Positions 21,732 through 34,323 of a DNA stretch of 64,000 bases are shown here, in pieces (positions within the stretch are counted from its first letter, which is position 1; the number at the start of each line of letters is the position of its first letter). Source of the DNA: Pleurostoma richardsiae (Eukaryota; Ascomycota; Sordariomycetes; Calosphaeriales; Pleurostomataceae). Location of the stretch: positions 177,778 to 241,777 of the forward strand of contig JANBVO010000051.1 of assembly GCA_030052745.1 (NCBI GenBank), written 5' to 3'. The position numbers were made by a program, and so were the translations under genes. Under the pieces are notes generated by a model. The model ran no database searches. It was given only the letters and a program-made list of their open reading frames with translations, and was not told the DNA's origin.

Positions 21732-24439
21732 CTTGACACAATAGTGGGACAAACTCTGAACTCTACTTTCTCCTCTACGGTCAGCGATGCGCCCTAAGAG
21801 AAGATATGCTGCCTCCGCTAGGCCCGGCAAGGCGCACTCACCCTCGGTGAAGCAGAGGAGACTGCGGGAGCTTGCCTGCTCTCAGCGTGTGAACTGAAGA
21901 GAGGAGCGGATGTGGGGGAGCCGCAGTTGGTCGGGGAGGTGACCAAGAGGGGGGGAGGAGACGAGGATGCTGGCGAGAGGTGTGGGCGAAGGCTGGAAAA
22001 AATGGCGGGAGAAGATGTATATATCTACTCTGCCCTACTCGGCAGAGAGAGAGAGATATGGGGCGGATATTGTGTGTAATAGCAAAAGCTAGACCGCCCG
22101 ATGGATGGACGGGATGGATGGGGTGATGGCCGGAAGAAATAGCAGAGTACCCTTATCCACCGAGTCCCAACCCAACCCCTGCGAAGTGCGAGGCAACGGC
22201 ACCGGCAAGCGGTTCCAGAAGGCCCATTGCGTTCCCGTCTCCCCTTTTGCGGAGAAAGCAAGGTTGGCCTCTGGGCATGCGGAATTTGCGTCCAGTACCG
22301 AGTACACGCACCAACCTATCGTGGGTGTTCTTTTTGTGCTGCTTTGCTAACCGCCCGGGGCGAGTGGCGCACAGCTGACTTTGTTGCTTTGGCGGCGCAG
22401 AGTAACCTCGGGCAGCAGATTTTCACGTACGAGGTCCCCCATAACGAACGAACGGCCTTGTGCTGACGCAGCAGACCTGAACTGGCCTGCGCTCGGGATA
22501 GCTAATATGAGTACGGAGTATGTACTCTCCTTACAAGATCTACTACTTCTCGGTACGCAAGTGGCTGGCAACTGGTAGTGTGTACCAGCCAGCGGCCATC
22601 TCCTTGGGATGGCTGCGAGTCAAGAGGCTTTACTTTCAAGGACTTCCACGGGAGGAGGCGAGAGAAACTGAGACAGACGGGAGGCCCCCGGTTTTCAGCA
22701 AGCACTGCCATTCGCAGGTACGCTATCCACAGGTACACGCGTAGGAACTACGTACCGACCGACCAACCAGCCTTGCCGGCTGTCCCTCGGCTTTCGAGAC
22801 CGCAGATGTTTTGCTCACCGCCCTCGCTCTCGCGCTCGATCTCGCCGGGCAACGACGGGCTGAGCAAAGACGTTGGGCGAGGTCGGCGGACAGGCTCGGC
22901 AGAGCGGTGGGAGAGACTGACGAGATCGACGAGGAGGGGGCGAAGAGGAGATGCTCCTCGACTCCTCAGCTCCTGTGCCACCACCTGCAGTGCTATCCAC
23001 AGCCCAGACGCTTGGCTGCCCCGTTCCCTGGAAAAGAGAGATCACCATCCCTTGGAGATGAGGAGGCTCGCCCGTGTAAAGCAATTGTCGCATGTGTTGA
23101 TTGGCCAATTGCGTCTCGGGTAGGGTCCATGACGACCATGGCACGGCTAGCGCGCGATCGGATGCTCCCAGCTGTCGTAGAAATCGTAGTAAGTTAGGTA
23201 GGTAGGTAGGGATGTTAGCAGTATGTACCTCCACGCCAGAGTAGCATTCGACATTTCCCGATCCCAGGAGAGATGGACATGGCATGTTGGGCTTTCTGGG
23301 ACGAGGGGGAGGTACCTGTCACATGCAAATCCTCGGTCTCACACGAAGGAGCTGCTGATGAGCATGAGGGAGCCCAGAGGGAGCTCATACTGTAGAGGAA
23401 GGGGGAAAAAAAAACTTGGAGCTTGATGGAGCCTTATCTTATCGGCCGCGCTAATGCAAGGATCGTGGGGAGGGCAAGAACTGGGTCTCAAATCCCAACA
23501 TCAAAGCAGGTACCTCCCAAGTCGCAGTCTCAGGCACCGGGTGTGCCGGCAGTTGTGGATCTCCAAAAGAGTACATGCCAGGTACAGATCCCCAATGCTA
23601 CCCAGCAGTCCCCATCTCTGGTTCCTCTGGCGGCCCTGCGTTTCCATTCCATTTTAAGGTTCTAATAACGTGGGTCTTTTGCATGTGGGGGAAGTTGGCA
23701 GGAAGGAACCGGGACGACTTCTCGACTTGAGACATCGACATAGCAAAGAGGCAGTCGTCACTCGCACCCCTCACCTTTTCACATGTGCTCGAGGCCGTTC
23801 CTTGTGACTGAGAGACAGATCCTAGGCCTGCTATTTCGAAGTCAAACCGCCACAAGGAGGCAGCTCCACATGTGAAAGAGTTTCGATATGCGTTAGGTAC
23901 CTTGTCTGGGTTTCAGGGACTCGTGGGGCACGGGCGCCACCCCTATTTTTTTTCTGTTGGGGTATGCGGGATGTTTAGCGGCTATTGACTTTTTCTTTTT
24001 TGTTGAGGCTCTAATCCGGGCCAACTCCAGAGGTACCGAGAAAGTCGCCCAAAAAGCATGTGCTCGGCTCCGGAACGGAACAACATCATTGGCCCTGCAC
24101 CTCCGAAAAAGGAAACATCACCTGCAACCACAAGTACCCATACTAGGCCAGGGCTCGTACAACGCGCAGCAGCTCGGAGAGATGGAGACATGGAGAAGAG
24201 CAGAAATACTCAGACACCCCGCATTGAGCGGTCGGGCATCGTCAGATTCGATCCAGACATGATGCGATCCACGGGATGCGCCGTCTCCGTCTCGGAGGAT
24301 CGAGGCGGATGACAAGGCATTTGCGCGGCACCAGCCGTCTGATCATGGAGACAACTCCCACTATACACGGCCCAACAAACGACCCACAGCCTGTCGAGAG
24401 TCACGATACCAAGCCACCCTCATGCCGGCGCCGACTTCT
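21732..24439. promoter_or_regulatory. Long gene-free region upstream of the desaturase
   Basis: About 2.7 kb. The first 350 bp (to about 22090) are purine-rich on the plus strand, that is CT-rich on the desaturase coding strand, and hold its likely promoter and leader. A short GTAG tandem repeat lies near 23190-23212. Frames of up to 180 codons occur but overlap on both strands and resemble no protein. No transposon signature was recognised. Confidence 0.45.
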
Positions 24440-25940
24440 TCAGTGCCCCATTCGCCTGGTGTTGGGTCGGTACCCTTGACTTCCATGATGCTGTTGAAGC
24501 TGCGATGGAGAGAAGCTGTGCGTATCGTTCGACAACGGGCCTGGAAGAGACCATTTGACCACCCTGCCGATCTTGCCGTCACTGCTAGTACACCGCGGCG
24601 GTGTTGCGTTCGTGTTCAAGCTTGGCGCCGATGACGTGGCGGGGGAAGCAGGAATCCTGTTGCTGTGCCATCTCGCCTCCTGCCGCGACGATCTCCGAAG
24701 GTTGTGAGATCTCAACGACGATGTGAGCTCCTCTTTCGGAAACTGATGATATCCAGGGGTCTGGAAGCTGCTTCTCCTATCCGCGGCTTGCCTTCCCCTT
24801 GGAAGTTGATGTCCGGCAGCCTGGCGACTGTCGGGCCCGTCCGCCGCTCGTCTTTTTCGCGCAGCCGGAGAACTGTCGGCTTTGTAGTACCACTTGTGCT
24901 TTTGTGTACGGCCGCTGTGATTATATCGCTTTTCCACACTTGAGTTAGTAGCCCGGGTTGATGGGGTTGATTTGCCTCCAAGACCGACAGGACGCAGTCC
25001 ACACGCCGCCTGGTCCTGCTCCCCGATGTCGCCGTCTATGGGCCGGCACTCCTCGGGCTGATGTGCGACGCTATATCCCGTGCCGTCACTGTCGGTGCTA
25101 ATACTGTCCGCCCAAGGGCCGGGCCAACCTAGGGTGACCCGTTTCCGGAGTTCCTCCACAACGCCGTTTTTGGTCTTCTGTGTGACTTCGATAAGCATCT
25201 TGCGGAATGTGATGAGGGCACCGATGACCTCCTCAGCGGCCTTCCTCTCGTACACGGATGCGTCGAGGTCACAGAGGACTCTTTTATATCGCTCCCAGAC
25301 GCCGAGAATGTACTGGATAAACTCGTCGTCCTCCCTCTCGAACCAGCTTTCAGAGTCGGGCGATACCCTCGCCGTGCTGGAGGAAGACGATTCTCTTGTC
25401 TCTCTCACGCAGCACCTCGGCCAGCCTGGCCAGCGGTCCCCTTCTCCAGTGGGCGGTCCGAGTACTGCTGTCCTTCCGCTGGCACTCTGCCCGAATAAGA
25501 TCACGTAGCTGAATCCAGGTGATCGTCCTGTCGCCGAGCTCGGTTGGGCAGTCCACCATAACTGCCATCCAGAACGATTTCGTCTGTTCCTTGCCAAGAG
25601 TTGGGCAATCATCAAGAATATGTAGTTTATCAAGACAACTCTGGACGATGCGACCCAGGTCTGCCTCTGGTATCAGGGCGCTCTCGGCAGAATCACTCTC
25701 CATCTCATCCTATCTTGCTGATCAGACGGCGCGCCCATCACCTATTGAGCTAGACTGACACACCTTTTTGCTATTATTCCTATCCGGCTTGGCCAGTCGA
25801 GTGCCGCAGCTGGAATCCCACTGGGCATGCGCCGGAGGTGTTGGCGGTTTATGTCCCTCTTTATGACCGGGCTGTAGGCGGACCTTCAATTTTACATCAG
25901 GTGCGCCCTCATGCCATGGGTACCGCGTCAGTATTCCCAT
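24440..25940 (-). pseudogene. Doubtful hypothetical locus, frames broken
   Basis: Not recognised. Three minus-strand frames look protein-like and follow each other. Exon-like 25765-25940 starts with ATG (MGILTRYPWHEG). It could join across an intron starting GTGTGT and ending GATAG to a second frame ending at 25350. A third frame (upstream limit 25633) carries a charged helical stretch at about 25060-25360. The first join keeps phase. No intron of acceptable size links the second and third frames around 25350-25400, so a single-base frame break is the simplest reading. A further frame change is possible near 24950. It may be a decaying gene, a gene with unusual splicing, or chance. The 397-codon frame beginning at 25633 has low-complexity ends. 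Confidence 0.3.
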
Positions 25941-27616
25941 ATCTCAACGGCTTGAAAGTGCGCCTGGACTTACCGGGATTAGGTCCCTAGAAACCTCAGA
26001 ACCCCGATTCTTTGGGGGCTTTCTCTTGTCGCCAGGCATTTAGATACTCCTCCGTCAAAGGGATCGAGGACCACGCCAGGGCTGTCATCAGTGGTATACA
26101 CCCACGACGAAGTTACAGCTATACTCGTGAAGCTGCCCTCATGAGCGTATATAGATAGGGAATGAAAGAGCCGAGCGGGTTTGAAAAACGGACCGGGGTT
26201 CTCTCCTAGGGTCGAACAGAGTAACGAAAGAGTAGATCGATGAAGTCCAGTATCAATTTAATATCCTCACCTCGGTGACGCACGGTCTGATAGCTGCTAC
26301 TCATCCCCCAGTCAACCCTCAATAATCTCCCTCGTTCGGCCGCTATCCATTCTATCTTAGCCAAGACAGTGCTTCGCAGCAGTTGTGTGCGCCAGCCAAG
26401 GCCTCAGCATGAACCTGTGCATGGAGACAACCCAAAAGGCTAGTAATTAAGCAGCTCGTCAACGAATATGCCACAGGCTGAGCCGTCAGAGACAAGCAGT
26501 TACGGAAGGTAACCTATCAAGGACTGTATAAAAAAAAATCCGCATCAGCATACTGGCGTCGAAACTGGAGCATAGCGACGGCAATTATACTCGAATAACG
26601 CAGGCTCTTGTGAAACGATATTAGTTGGCCGGCATATCTCTGCCTTTTATGCTCTTGACAGTCGAGGCATCCGGGCGGCCGTGTTTTCCCCAGGCAATTG
26701 AGGCTACCAGTGCTGCCACATCTCTCTTTTCAACCAGCAGAGGTGTAAGTGTTGCTTGGTCTGTAGATTTGGCCATCGCTGCCGCGGTAACATTTGCAAG
26801 TGACGAGAAAGGGGGTCACAGATTTCCGGCCGCTTTCCGCAATTTTCAGTTTCTCTATGAATGGCTCATCTTTGAATTCATCTTTAGACGTGTGCCCTTT
26901 TAGGAGCAGGCACTCAATGACTGTCGTTTGTCCAAACTAGAGGGCCGTAGAGGCTGAGGGATGCATGGCAATGTGAGGCTGAGACGGATTTCATAGGGCT
27001 GGAGCTAACGGCCTAACGGTGGTCGGCTCACCTTTTGCTTATGTAAGGCTTAATGTAAGGTACCACATCAGACGACTCCCACGTCGTAGTGATGTTAATA
27101 GGCAAACGTGCAGTTCCGTGCGAAACCTTAACAATTTTTGTCTCAATTCAGCCACTAACAAGCCTACCCGCATCGACTAGCCGGACACCTGGGGAAAGGT
27201 CCCTGACCTCCTTAAGCTCCCGAGTTCCCGTCTGGCCGTTCGTCCCATCACGCGGTGTCGATCAAGCTCTAGATCTGCGCGACTGCGCCATTGTCGTCCT
27301 CATTGTCACCGTCAGCCATAACGAGTCAGCCCTGGGCACATCTAAGAGGGAAAGAGAGGTCCCTGTGAGTGTTTAGGAGCAGCACCGTCGTTCGCGAGTC
27401 ACCGGCTCGCGTTGTCACATCAGCGGTGGAGGCTCGCGTCCGTTTCATGAGCCCACAAGAGCGCGGCCGATTCCGCCAAGCCCAGCGCGGCGGCAGCAGT
27501 GCATCGACAATTCACTCCCCGAATCCGTACTGTGCGCCACGGACCACGACGTTCTGGAGTCACAATTGTGCGATCAGCCGGCGTTAGCGGCATAGGCGTA
27601 GCAGAGGGGCGGAGGC
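25941..27616. other. Gene-free region upstream of the kinase
   Basis: About 1.7 kb with only short frames. The right part should hold the promoter and leader of the kinase gene. No repeat, tRNA or transposon sequence was recognised. Confidence 0.45.
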
Positions 27617-30600
27617 ATGCAGACGGCAAAGAGGCAGGCCGAGGCGCTGGGACGGAAAGCAAAGGTGTGTGCCTGCGGTACACCTCGCATGGCGAGATGT
27701 CATCCCCTCCTTCCATTCCTGAAGTCTCGTTATCGCATGAGGCCTACTGCTGACTCCTGTCTTTCCCAGCTCGCCCATTCATACCAGGAGCTCCTCGAGT
27801 AAGTCTAGACGATGCCAGAGATGTGTCGGAACCCCCCTGTACTGACAGCTGTTGCGCGTCGCGTAGCGAATTCTCGAACAAAGATCTGAAGTCTGTTGGA
27901 AACTACTCGCTTGGGCGCTTGATCGGGAAAGGCTCCTTCGGGAAAGTCTATCTCGCGACACATAAGCTCACAAATGGCTCCAAGGTATGCCTATCGTACC
28001 CTCTCGACACTGTCCTCTCGATGTCGCATCCGACTGTGTTCTGACTGCGCTTGCATCATCAGGTTGTCCTCAAGTCGGCGAACAAGGATGATTCGAATCT
28101 CGCGAGGGAGATCCACCACCACCGGCAATTTGTCCACCCTCATATCGCTCGGCTCTACGAGGTCATAGTGACGGAGACGATGGTATGGCTCGTGTTGGAA
28201 TACTGTTCCGGTAAGAGGCGGCAGCGGATGCGGTTCTCTGGTTTTCGTGGCTGACAGGAGCCAGGCGATGAGCTCTACAACTATCTTCTCAAGCATGGCA
28301 AGCTCCCTGTTGATAAAGTCCAGAAGACGTTTACACAGCTTGTCGGTGCGGTCTCGTATGTCCACTTACAGTCCTGCGTCCATCGCGATCTGAAGCTCGA
28401 AAACATCCTCCTCGACAAGAACGAGAACGTTAAGCTTCTCGACTTTGGCTTCGCGCGAGAGTACGAGGGCAAGTCAAATTACCTCCAGACGTTCTGCGGG
28501 ACCATATGCTACTCGGCGCCGGAGATGCTGAAGGGGGAAAAGTACGCCGGCGAGAAGGTTGACGTGTGGAGCCTCGGAGTCATCCTCTACGCCTTGCTGT
28601 GCGGCGAGCTACCATTCGACGATGACGACGACAACGTCACGCGGACGAAGATCCTCACCGAAGAGCCTAAATACCCCGAGCACATCCCTGCCGATGCGCT
28701 TCCACTACTCAAGCACCTTCTTTCGAAACGGCCCCTTTTGCGGCCCTCGTTATCCGACATACTTGCCCACCCCTTCCTCGCCGACTATGCCCCTGAACAG
28801 CAGGCCATTCTCGCGAAGGAGCAACCTGCTCCTTTCTCGACGCCCCTGGAGAAGGAGACATTACATCGCATGCGAAGCGCTGGCGTTGATATTGACTCCG
28901 TCATCGAGTCTGTTTTGGCCCAAAAGTGTGATACACTGGCAGGTTGGTGGACGCTGCTTCTTGAGAAGGAAGAGCGGAAACAGCGGAGGCGAGAGCGGAA
29001 GCGCAAGGAAAGAGAGGCTGAACACCGGAGTTCCCGCCGCTTCTCCCAGGCTTCGAGCCGGCTAGAGCGGCTAGCGCCCGTAGGGGAAGAAAGCGGCACG
29101 CCGACCACACCGACCGGTAAGCTGGGTGACCATCTGACGCCGAGGACCAGGGGTCGGACACAGAGGAGGAGTGGCCACTATCCCGACTACCACGTCGGCG
29201 ACCTGCCAGGCTTACCAGAGCTTAACAAGCTCAACGGGAATCTTAGTCCTGACGGGGAGGTTCCACCGCCACCCATTGACAAGGACTCGATACGATCGGC
29301 GAGCTCTTCGCGCCATCGGAGGCCTATCCCACCGCCCAAAGAGGGTATCCTGCGGAGCGCGCGGTCCAGGGGATCGACTCTTCATCTTGTTACTACAAGT
29401 GACGCACTGGGTACGAATGGAGCGAGCCCACAACCCGGTCAGCAACCAAAAGTACGGAAGAAGCCCTCTCAAGCCATTCTGGCGCACTGGAAGAATTGGA
29501 CACATTGGATATTTGAGAACACGAGGGGCAAGAGGCACGCCAACAAGCGCGGGAGCCACTCCACACCAAACCTGGTCGACAAGGGATCAACTGGCAGCAA
29601 GGATGGAAAACAATCCAAGGACAACAGCCCGCGGCCGCAGACGAGCAAGTATCCTACTAGCACGTCTGGGGGAGCAGCAGCGACTTCTAGTCTCCCGAAG
29701 GGCGTTGTGGTTAACGGCCTGGGGGTAAAGAGCAATACGAACCTCCCCTCAGCTCGCGCGCAGAACAGTCCTCTCCCTGGGAGCCAGACCACTCCGTCGA
29801 ACACGCAGCCACGTATGCAAACAACCAACTCGTATAAGCGGCAGTCTCTGTCCCCGTCGCCCCTGACACCTCGATCTACCGTGCGACGGCCGTCCGCGGG
29901 CTTGCGGGGCCGGAAATCCACCAGCTCATCGGTCTCCTCCGTCCGATCCATACACCATCACCACCACAGCCACTCCAAAGCTTCTTCGACCAGCTCCAAC
30001 GGGTCGGTATCTACGAACATGTCCAAGACGCCCATGCAGACGGGACGCTCGCCACACCACTCCGTGAAGATCCTCCCCGCGACTCCAACAAACACGACCT
30101 TCCCGAGTAATATTCGGCTAGTTCGCGGCCCAGGGCCACCCTTATCTATTTTTAATGAAGGCATGCCGGGCGGCGGTCTGGGCATAGGAGGCATGCAGCC
30201 GCCGGGGTCGCCGAATCCGTTTACGACCACTTTCGCGGACCGCGGGGGTCCATCCGTGCTCTTCGCCAAGCGGAAGCGTAACATCTTCAAGGGGCCGATG
30301 CTCTCGTTCGGCGGGGGAAGCAGCGCGCGGAGCACCGGTTCCGGGTCGCACTCACGCAGCGCGAGCGCCAATGGCCTCGGGCGGAGGTCTGGCGAGATCA
30401 CTATTGAGGAGGAGGACGAGGACGCGGTGGCGGACGAGGAGGTGGAGCCGCTGCACGAGGGCTACGGGCACACGGAGGACGAGGAGGAGGTGGAGGAGGT
30501 GGAGGCCTTCAGTCCGCTCGTCCGCGGACCCGGCGAGGAGATCGAGGAGAAGATCTACGAGGAGGGCGAGGAGGAGAGCTTTAATGGGAAGAGCAGCGAG

Positions 30601-30639
30601 ACCGTCACGGTTGCTCCGAAACCAGCGGTCCCCGCTTGA
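27617..30639 (+). CDS. CAMK-type serine/threonine protein kinase
   Basis: Conserved fungal protein kinase, close to yeast YPL150W as far as I can judge from memory. Exons 27617-27664, 27770-27798, 27867-27984, 28063-28210 and 28265-30639, with introns of 105, 68, 78 and 54 nt; about 905 residues. The kinase domain starts at residue 39 (NYSLGRLIGKGSFGKV). It has the ATP-site Lys at 69 (VVLK), HRD at 154-156, DFG at 174-176 and an APE motif (CYSAPEML), so it should be active. A helical, very basic segment (KEERKQRRRERKRKERE) follows the domain. The remaining 500 residues are Ser/Pro-rich with a His run (about 29950) and an acidic tail. The first two exons are the least certain; their join gives the YQELLDEF lead-in that this family usually has. 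Confidence 0.9.
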
Positions 30640-31177
30640 GGGACAAAGCAGCGGCGGAGATCTGATGCGCGAATTGGGCGGGCGATTTGCCCACCTATAG
30701 CAGGGACTGATTCTAGTAGATACCACACATGATTTTGGTTTTCAAAGGCGCTTGGCGTTCTTTCCGAGAGGGTGAACAACCCGCTCGGATGGGCGGGCTT
30801 GTTTGTTGGGACGCGATATATGCCTCCGTCAAGGGCTACCGCATACCGTATATATTCTGGTTAAGCCGGAGAGCGCTTGTACTTGTAATGGTGAATACCT
30901 CTGGGATAATGCATGCAGTATACACCTGCGAGGCGGGATGAGAAGAGCAGTTTCAAATGCCACATTTAGGTGTCGGGATTGTGACTGCGTCTGGAGGTAG
31001 GAGATGGCAAATGTGAAGAGATCAATGTACTCCTAGCCATGCCCGCAAGATCAACAGTATTTCCTACGCCGTCTCTCCGCCCAGTCAGACATGAAAACGC
31101 TATGACTCAGCCACCGGGGAACTCCTCTAGAAGCCCCGCCAAACGCCGCATCCGCTGCAGCTAGGCAAGCGATGCCC
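30640..31177. other. Intergenic, convergent 3' ends
   Basis: About 540 bp between the kinase (plus) and ILM1 (minus) stop codons. It holds both terminators; no gene was seen. Confidence 0.5.
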
Positions 31178-31923
31178 TCAGCTCTTCGCGCCGCCTGCAC
31201 CGTGGCTGCTTCTGCGCCGCTGCGCCTTCCGCACGGCAATCTCCCTCTTCTCCTCGCGCAGGGTGACCCACACCCAGAACCAGCTCATGAGCTCGATGAA
31301 GGCGAAGGCGAAGAAGACGCGGTTCTTGAGCCCGTCGCCGCCCCAGTTGGAGGGGACGTACCCGGCGCTGCGCGACTGGGCGGACGGGTGGGCCAGGCGG
31401 CCCCGCGAGGAGGAGGAGGTTGAGTACAGCGGCGAGGAGGGGGAGAAGGCGAGGGTGTAGGAGACGAGTCCGAATGAGATGAGGAAGCGGAGGGGAGCTG
31501 GCAGTCTGCAGTCAGCTAAGACGGTCCAGGTACGACTTGTAGGAGAGGGACGAGGGGAAAAGGGCGTACCTTGTGTGCCCCAGAGGTGGACCAGAGCTAT
31601 CTCTTCGGGCAGGCTGAGTGTGACGAGGTCGGTGATGCCTAATATGGCGAGGATGACAGCGAGGAAGGCGAGCGCTGGAGACTGTGACTCGAAAGCGCGC
31701 GAGTATGGCTGAAATCCGGCCACGGAGTCAGTTGGGCGCATCTAACGGGGAGGTAATCAGGGGAGCAGGGAATATGCAGACACACCATCCCCATGGCCTC
31801 GCCAATGATGTAGACCAGAGCCTGATCGGCGATGGTGATGGGGCTCGTGAGGAAGAAGAAGCCGAGGGTGATGTGGAAGAGGGAGAGGGAGGTGATGATT
31901 GTCTTTGCAGATATGAGAGCCAT
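31178..31923 (-). CDS. ILM1: ILM1 family membrane protein
   Basis: Small membrane protein of the ILM1 family (increased loss of mitochondrial DNA), located in yeast at the endoplasmic reticulum; biochemical role poorly known. Exons on the minus strand 31786-31923, 31570-31741 and 31178-31497, with introns of 44 and 72 nt, give 209 residues. The N terminus (SAKTIITSLSLFHITLGFFF, then an ADQALVYIIGEAMGM motif) is typical of the family. Four hydrophobic segments are visible: residues 8-28, around 70-90, around 105-125 and around 170-190. The C-terminal tail is Arg-rich and probably cytosolic. The first intron is very short but has a plausible branch point. It is divergent from CDC43. Confidence 0.88.
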
Positions 31924-32553
31924 GTTTGCGGCGACGGCGTCGAAACGTGCTCGTCTGGCAGTGGACTCGTAGAGCTTGGAGCAAAGATGTCGAGATGCAG
32001 AGAGAACAAAGAGCTGTCGCGTTGCGACACAAAGGAACGAAAAGCTCCTTAAAAGAGAGCTCTCTCAAGCTGTTTTGTGGGTACGGTCCTTGACGTAACC
32101 CCTTTCAAGCCATCAGGCGGCGCAGTCGCCGGGAGGAACTTCCGCCGGAGGGAGACCTGTGATGACTGAGAGTCGGGTTGTACGAGAGGAAGACAAAGAA
32201 AGCAGTACGTGGCACCAGCTCAGCCTTATCCTGTGTGTTGCCTTTTGATGAGCCCGATGAGGTCACGAGGCAGAATTGTGCGCTGGCATCCTTATCGGTC
32301 GCGTACCGGTTTTCTTATCGCGCATATGAAACACGCCGGGTACGGTACCTGTTCGTTCCAGCAAGACGTTGCTCAGGCTTAGCGACCAGGAACCGCCGTC
32401 CTATTGGCCAGTCTATTTTCGTGGCGCATCCCCTGATCGCAAGGCTGAGATTCATATGGTGGGGCTTCATCTGCCCAGCGTCACTCAAGGTCCCTTCCGC
32501 TCTACAGATAGCCTCGACACTTCTTGAGAAGCACATCATTGAATCCTGCCACG
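31924..32553. promoter_or_regulatory. Shared divergent promoter, ILM1/CDC43
   Basis: The 630 bp between the ILM1 and CDC43 start codons should drive both genes. In-frame codons upstream of the CDC43 ATG start only with TTG. No regulatory motif was recognised with confidence. Confidence 0.5.
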
Positions 32554-34065
32554 ATGTCAGGCATTGGCTCACCACCGACGCTGGACACAGCACGCCATCT
32601 CCGCTACTGGAAACGCTGTTTCCGCACCTTCCTGCCCCACCAGTACACCAGCAACGACAGCATCCGCATGACCCTCGGCTTCTTCATCCTTGCCGCCATC
32701 GACCTCCTCTCACCCACCTCGACCCCCCCAGCGGAGCAGCTGGTAACACCTTCAGATCGCAGGCGGCTGCGAGACTGGGTATTGGAATGCCAGCACCCCC
32801 AAGGCGGGTTTTGGGGCTCCCCTACGCACGCCGTACCGGTTGACCGTGCCGAGACCCGAGCCGTCGCGGCCGGGGAGGCCGAGGAGAACCCTGGAGCGGC
32901 GAATATCGCGGCGACTTCGTTCGCGCTGCTTCTACTAGCCCTGCTGGCGGAGGATGGAGATGCCGCCGGGGCATACGCCGGGGTGGATCGGGTACGGACA
33001 CTGCGTTGGCTTAGGCGGCTGCAGCGGGAGGATGGCAGCTTCGGAGAGGTGCTGATGAAGCTCCCTGCCGCGGCGGGAGACGAAGACGGCAGGGATGGAG
33101 GCAGGTGGGTTCCCGCGGGCGGGACAGATATGAGGTACTGCTACCTTGCTGCGACAATACGGTGGATGCTGCGGGGGGACGTCAGAGAGGGCGACGAAGC
33201 TTGGGTGGAGGACATCGATGTCGACGGGCTGGTAGCGCATATCCGGCGGGGCCAGACATATGACGGCGGGGTTGCTGAGAGTTCACAGCACGAGAGCCAT
33301 GGTGAGTGGGCCCTTATTTCCATGTGCCTCTATGTCCCTGCTAGCTGCTAACGTTGTGCCCCCTTAGCTGGATATGCTTGTTGCGCAATCGCCGCGCTTG
33401 CTCTGCTCGACAGGCCATCACACAAGCAGGGCACGTCTTTCGAGGACAGCGAAGCGCTCAGGCGGGGAATAGCGGACCACGCAGCGCTCACGGAGTGGCT
33501 AGCCTCTCGGCAGCTCATGTACCTCGAACACAACCCCGGCAAGCGGGACGACATTGACGGGGATGACCCGGAGAACGCCAATTTCGCGGAGCCCCCCAGC
33601 CTGACATATCTATCTCTTGATGAGAGCATCCGCTACATCGGCTTCAACGGCCGCTGCAACAAGATCGCCGACACGTGCTACACCTGGTGGGTCAGCGGCG
33701 CGCTGTCTATCCTCGGGCACCCCGTCGCCGTCACCAGCGGCCCCTCGCGGGCCTTCCTCATCGCCCAGACGCAGCACGTCATCGGCGGCTTCTCCAAGTA
33801 TCCCGGTGGCCCGCCGGACGTGTACCACGGCTACCTCGGTCTGGCGGCGCTGGCGACGATGGATGGCGGGGAGCCGGCGCTGAAGGAGTTTGACGCGACG
33901 CTGTGCGTCAGCGCGGAGACGGTGAGGAAGATTGAGGAGGCGAGGGACAGCCTCCTGCGCGCCGAGCGGGCGGGCAGGGACCCGGACGGGCTGGTGGGGA
34001 AGCTGCTGGGGATGGGACAGTCCATGATGGGCGGGAGGCCAGAGTGGCTGGCTGCTGTTGTATAG
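32554..34065 (+). CDS. CDC43: Geranylgeranyltransferase type I beta subunit
   Basis: Catalytic beta subunit of the cytosolic enzyme that attaches geranylgeranyl to Rho-type GTPases carrying CaaL ends. Exons 32554-33301 and 33368-34065, with a 66-nt intron, give 481 residues. Prenyltransferase alpha-alpha barrel repeats are visible (LECQHPQGGFWG, LQREDGSFGE, then RYIGFNGRCNKIADTCYTWW). The zinc ligands are present as Asp351 and Cys353 in DTCYTWW and His403 in DVYHGYLGL. The insert between barrel repeats, with acidic Gly-rich stretches, makes it longer than the yeast protein. It is divergent from ILM1 and convergent with the NatB subunit gene, 258 bp away. Confidence 0.94.
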
Positions 34066-34323
34066 GGAGAATGGGGAGATCACGCGGAAGGCATCTGTTT
34101 CGCATAGCGTGGTCACTTGCGAGGGTTCGCGTCTCTGCGCCGGTAATGGCAGTGCCAGTCTTTTTAGCGGTCCTATATGTGGTGTGCCCAGCCCGTGAGG
34201 CGTGCATGCAATCTACCTGGATACGTGAATTGACCTGTCAGAGAGACAGGACTGAGCAGTTGTATAGACCCATCCTGTCTAGTAGGAAGAGACAGCCTGT
34301 CCTGGGCTTTTAGAGACGACTCA

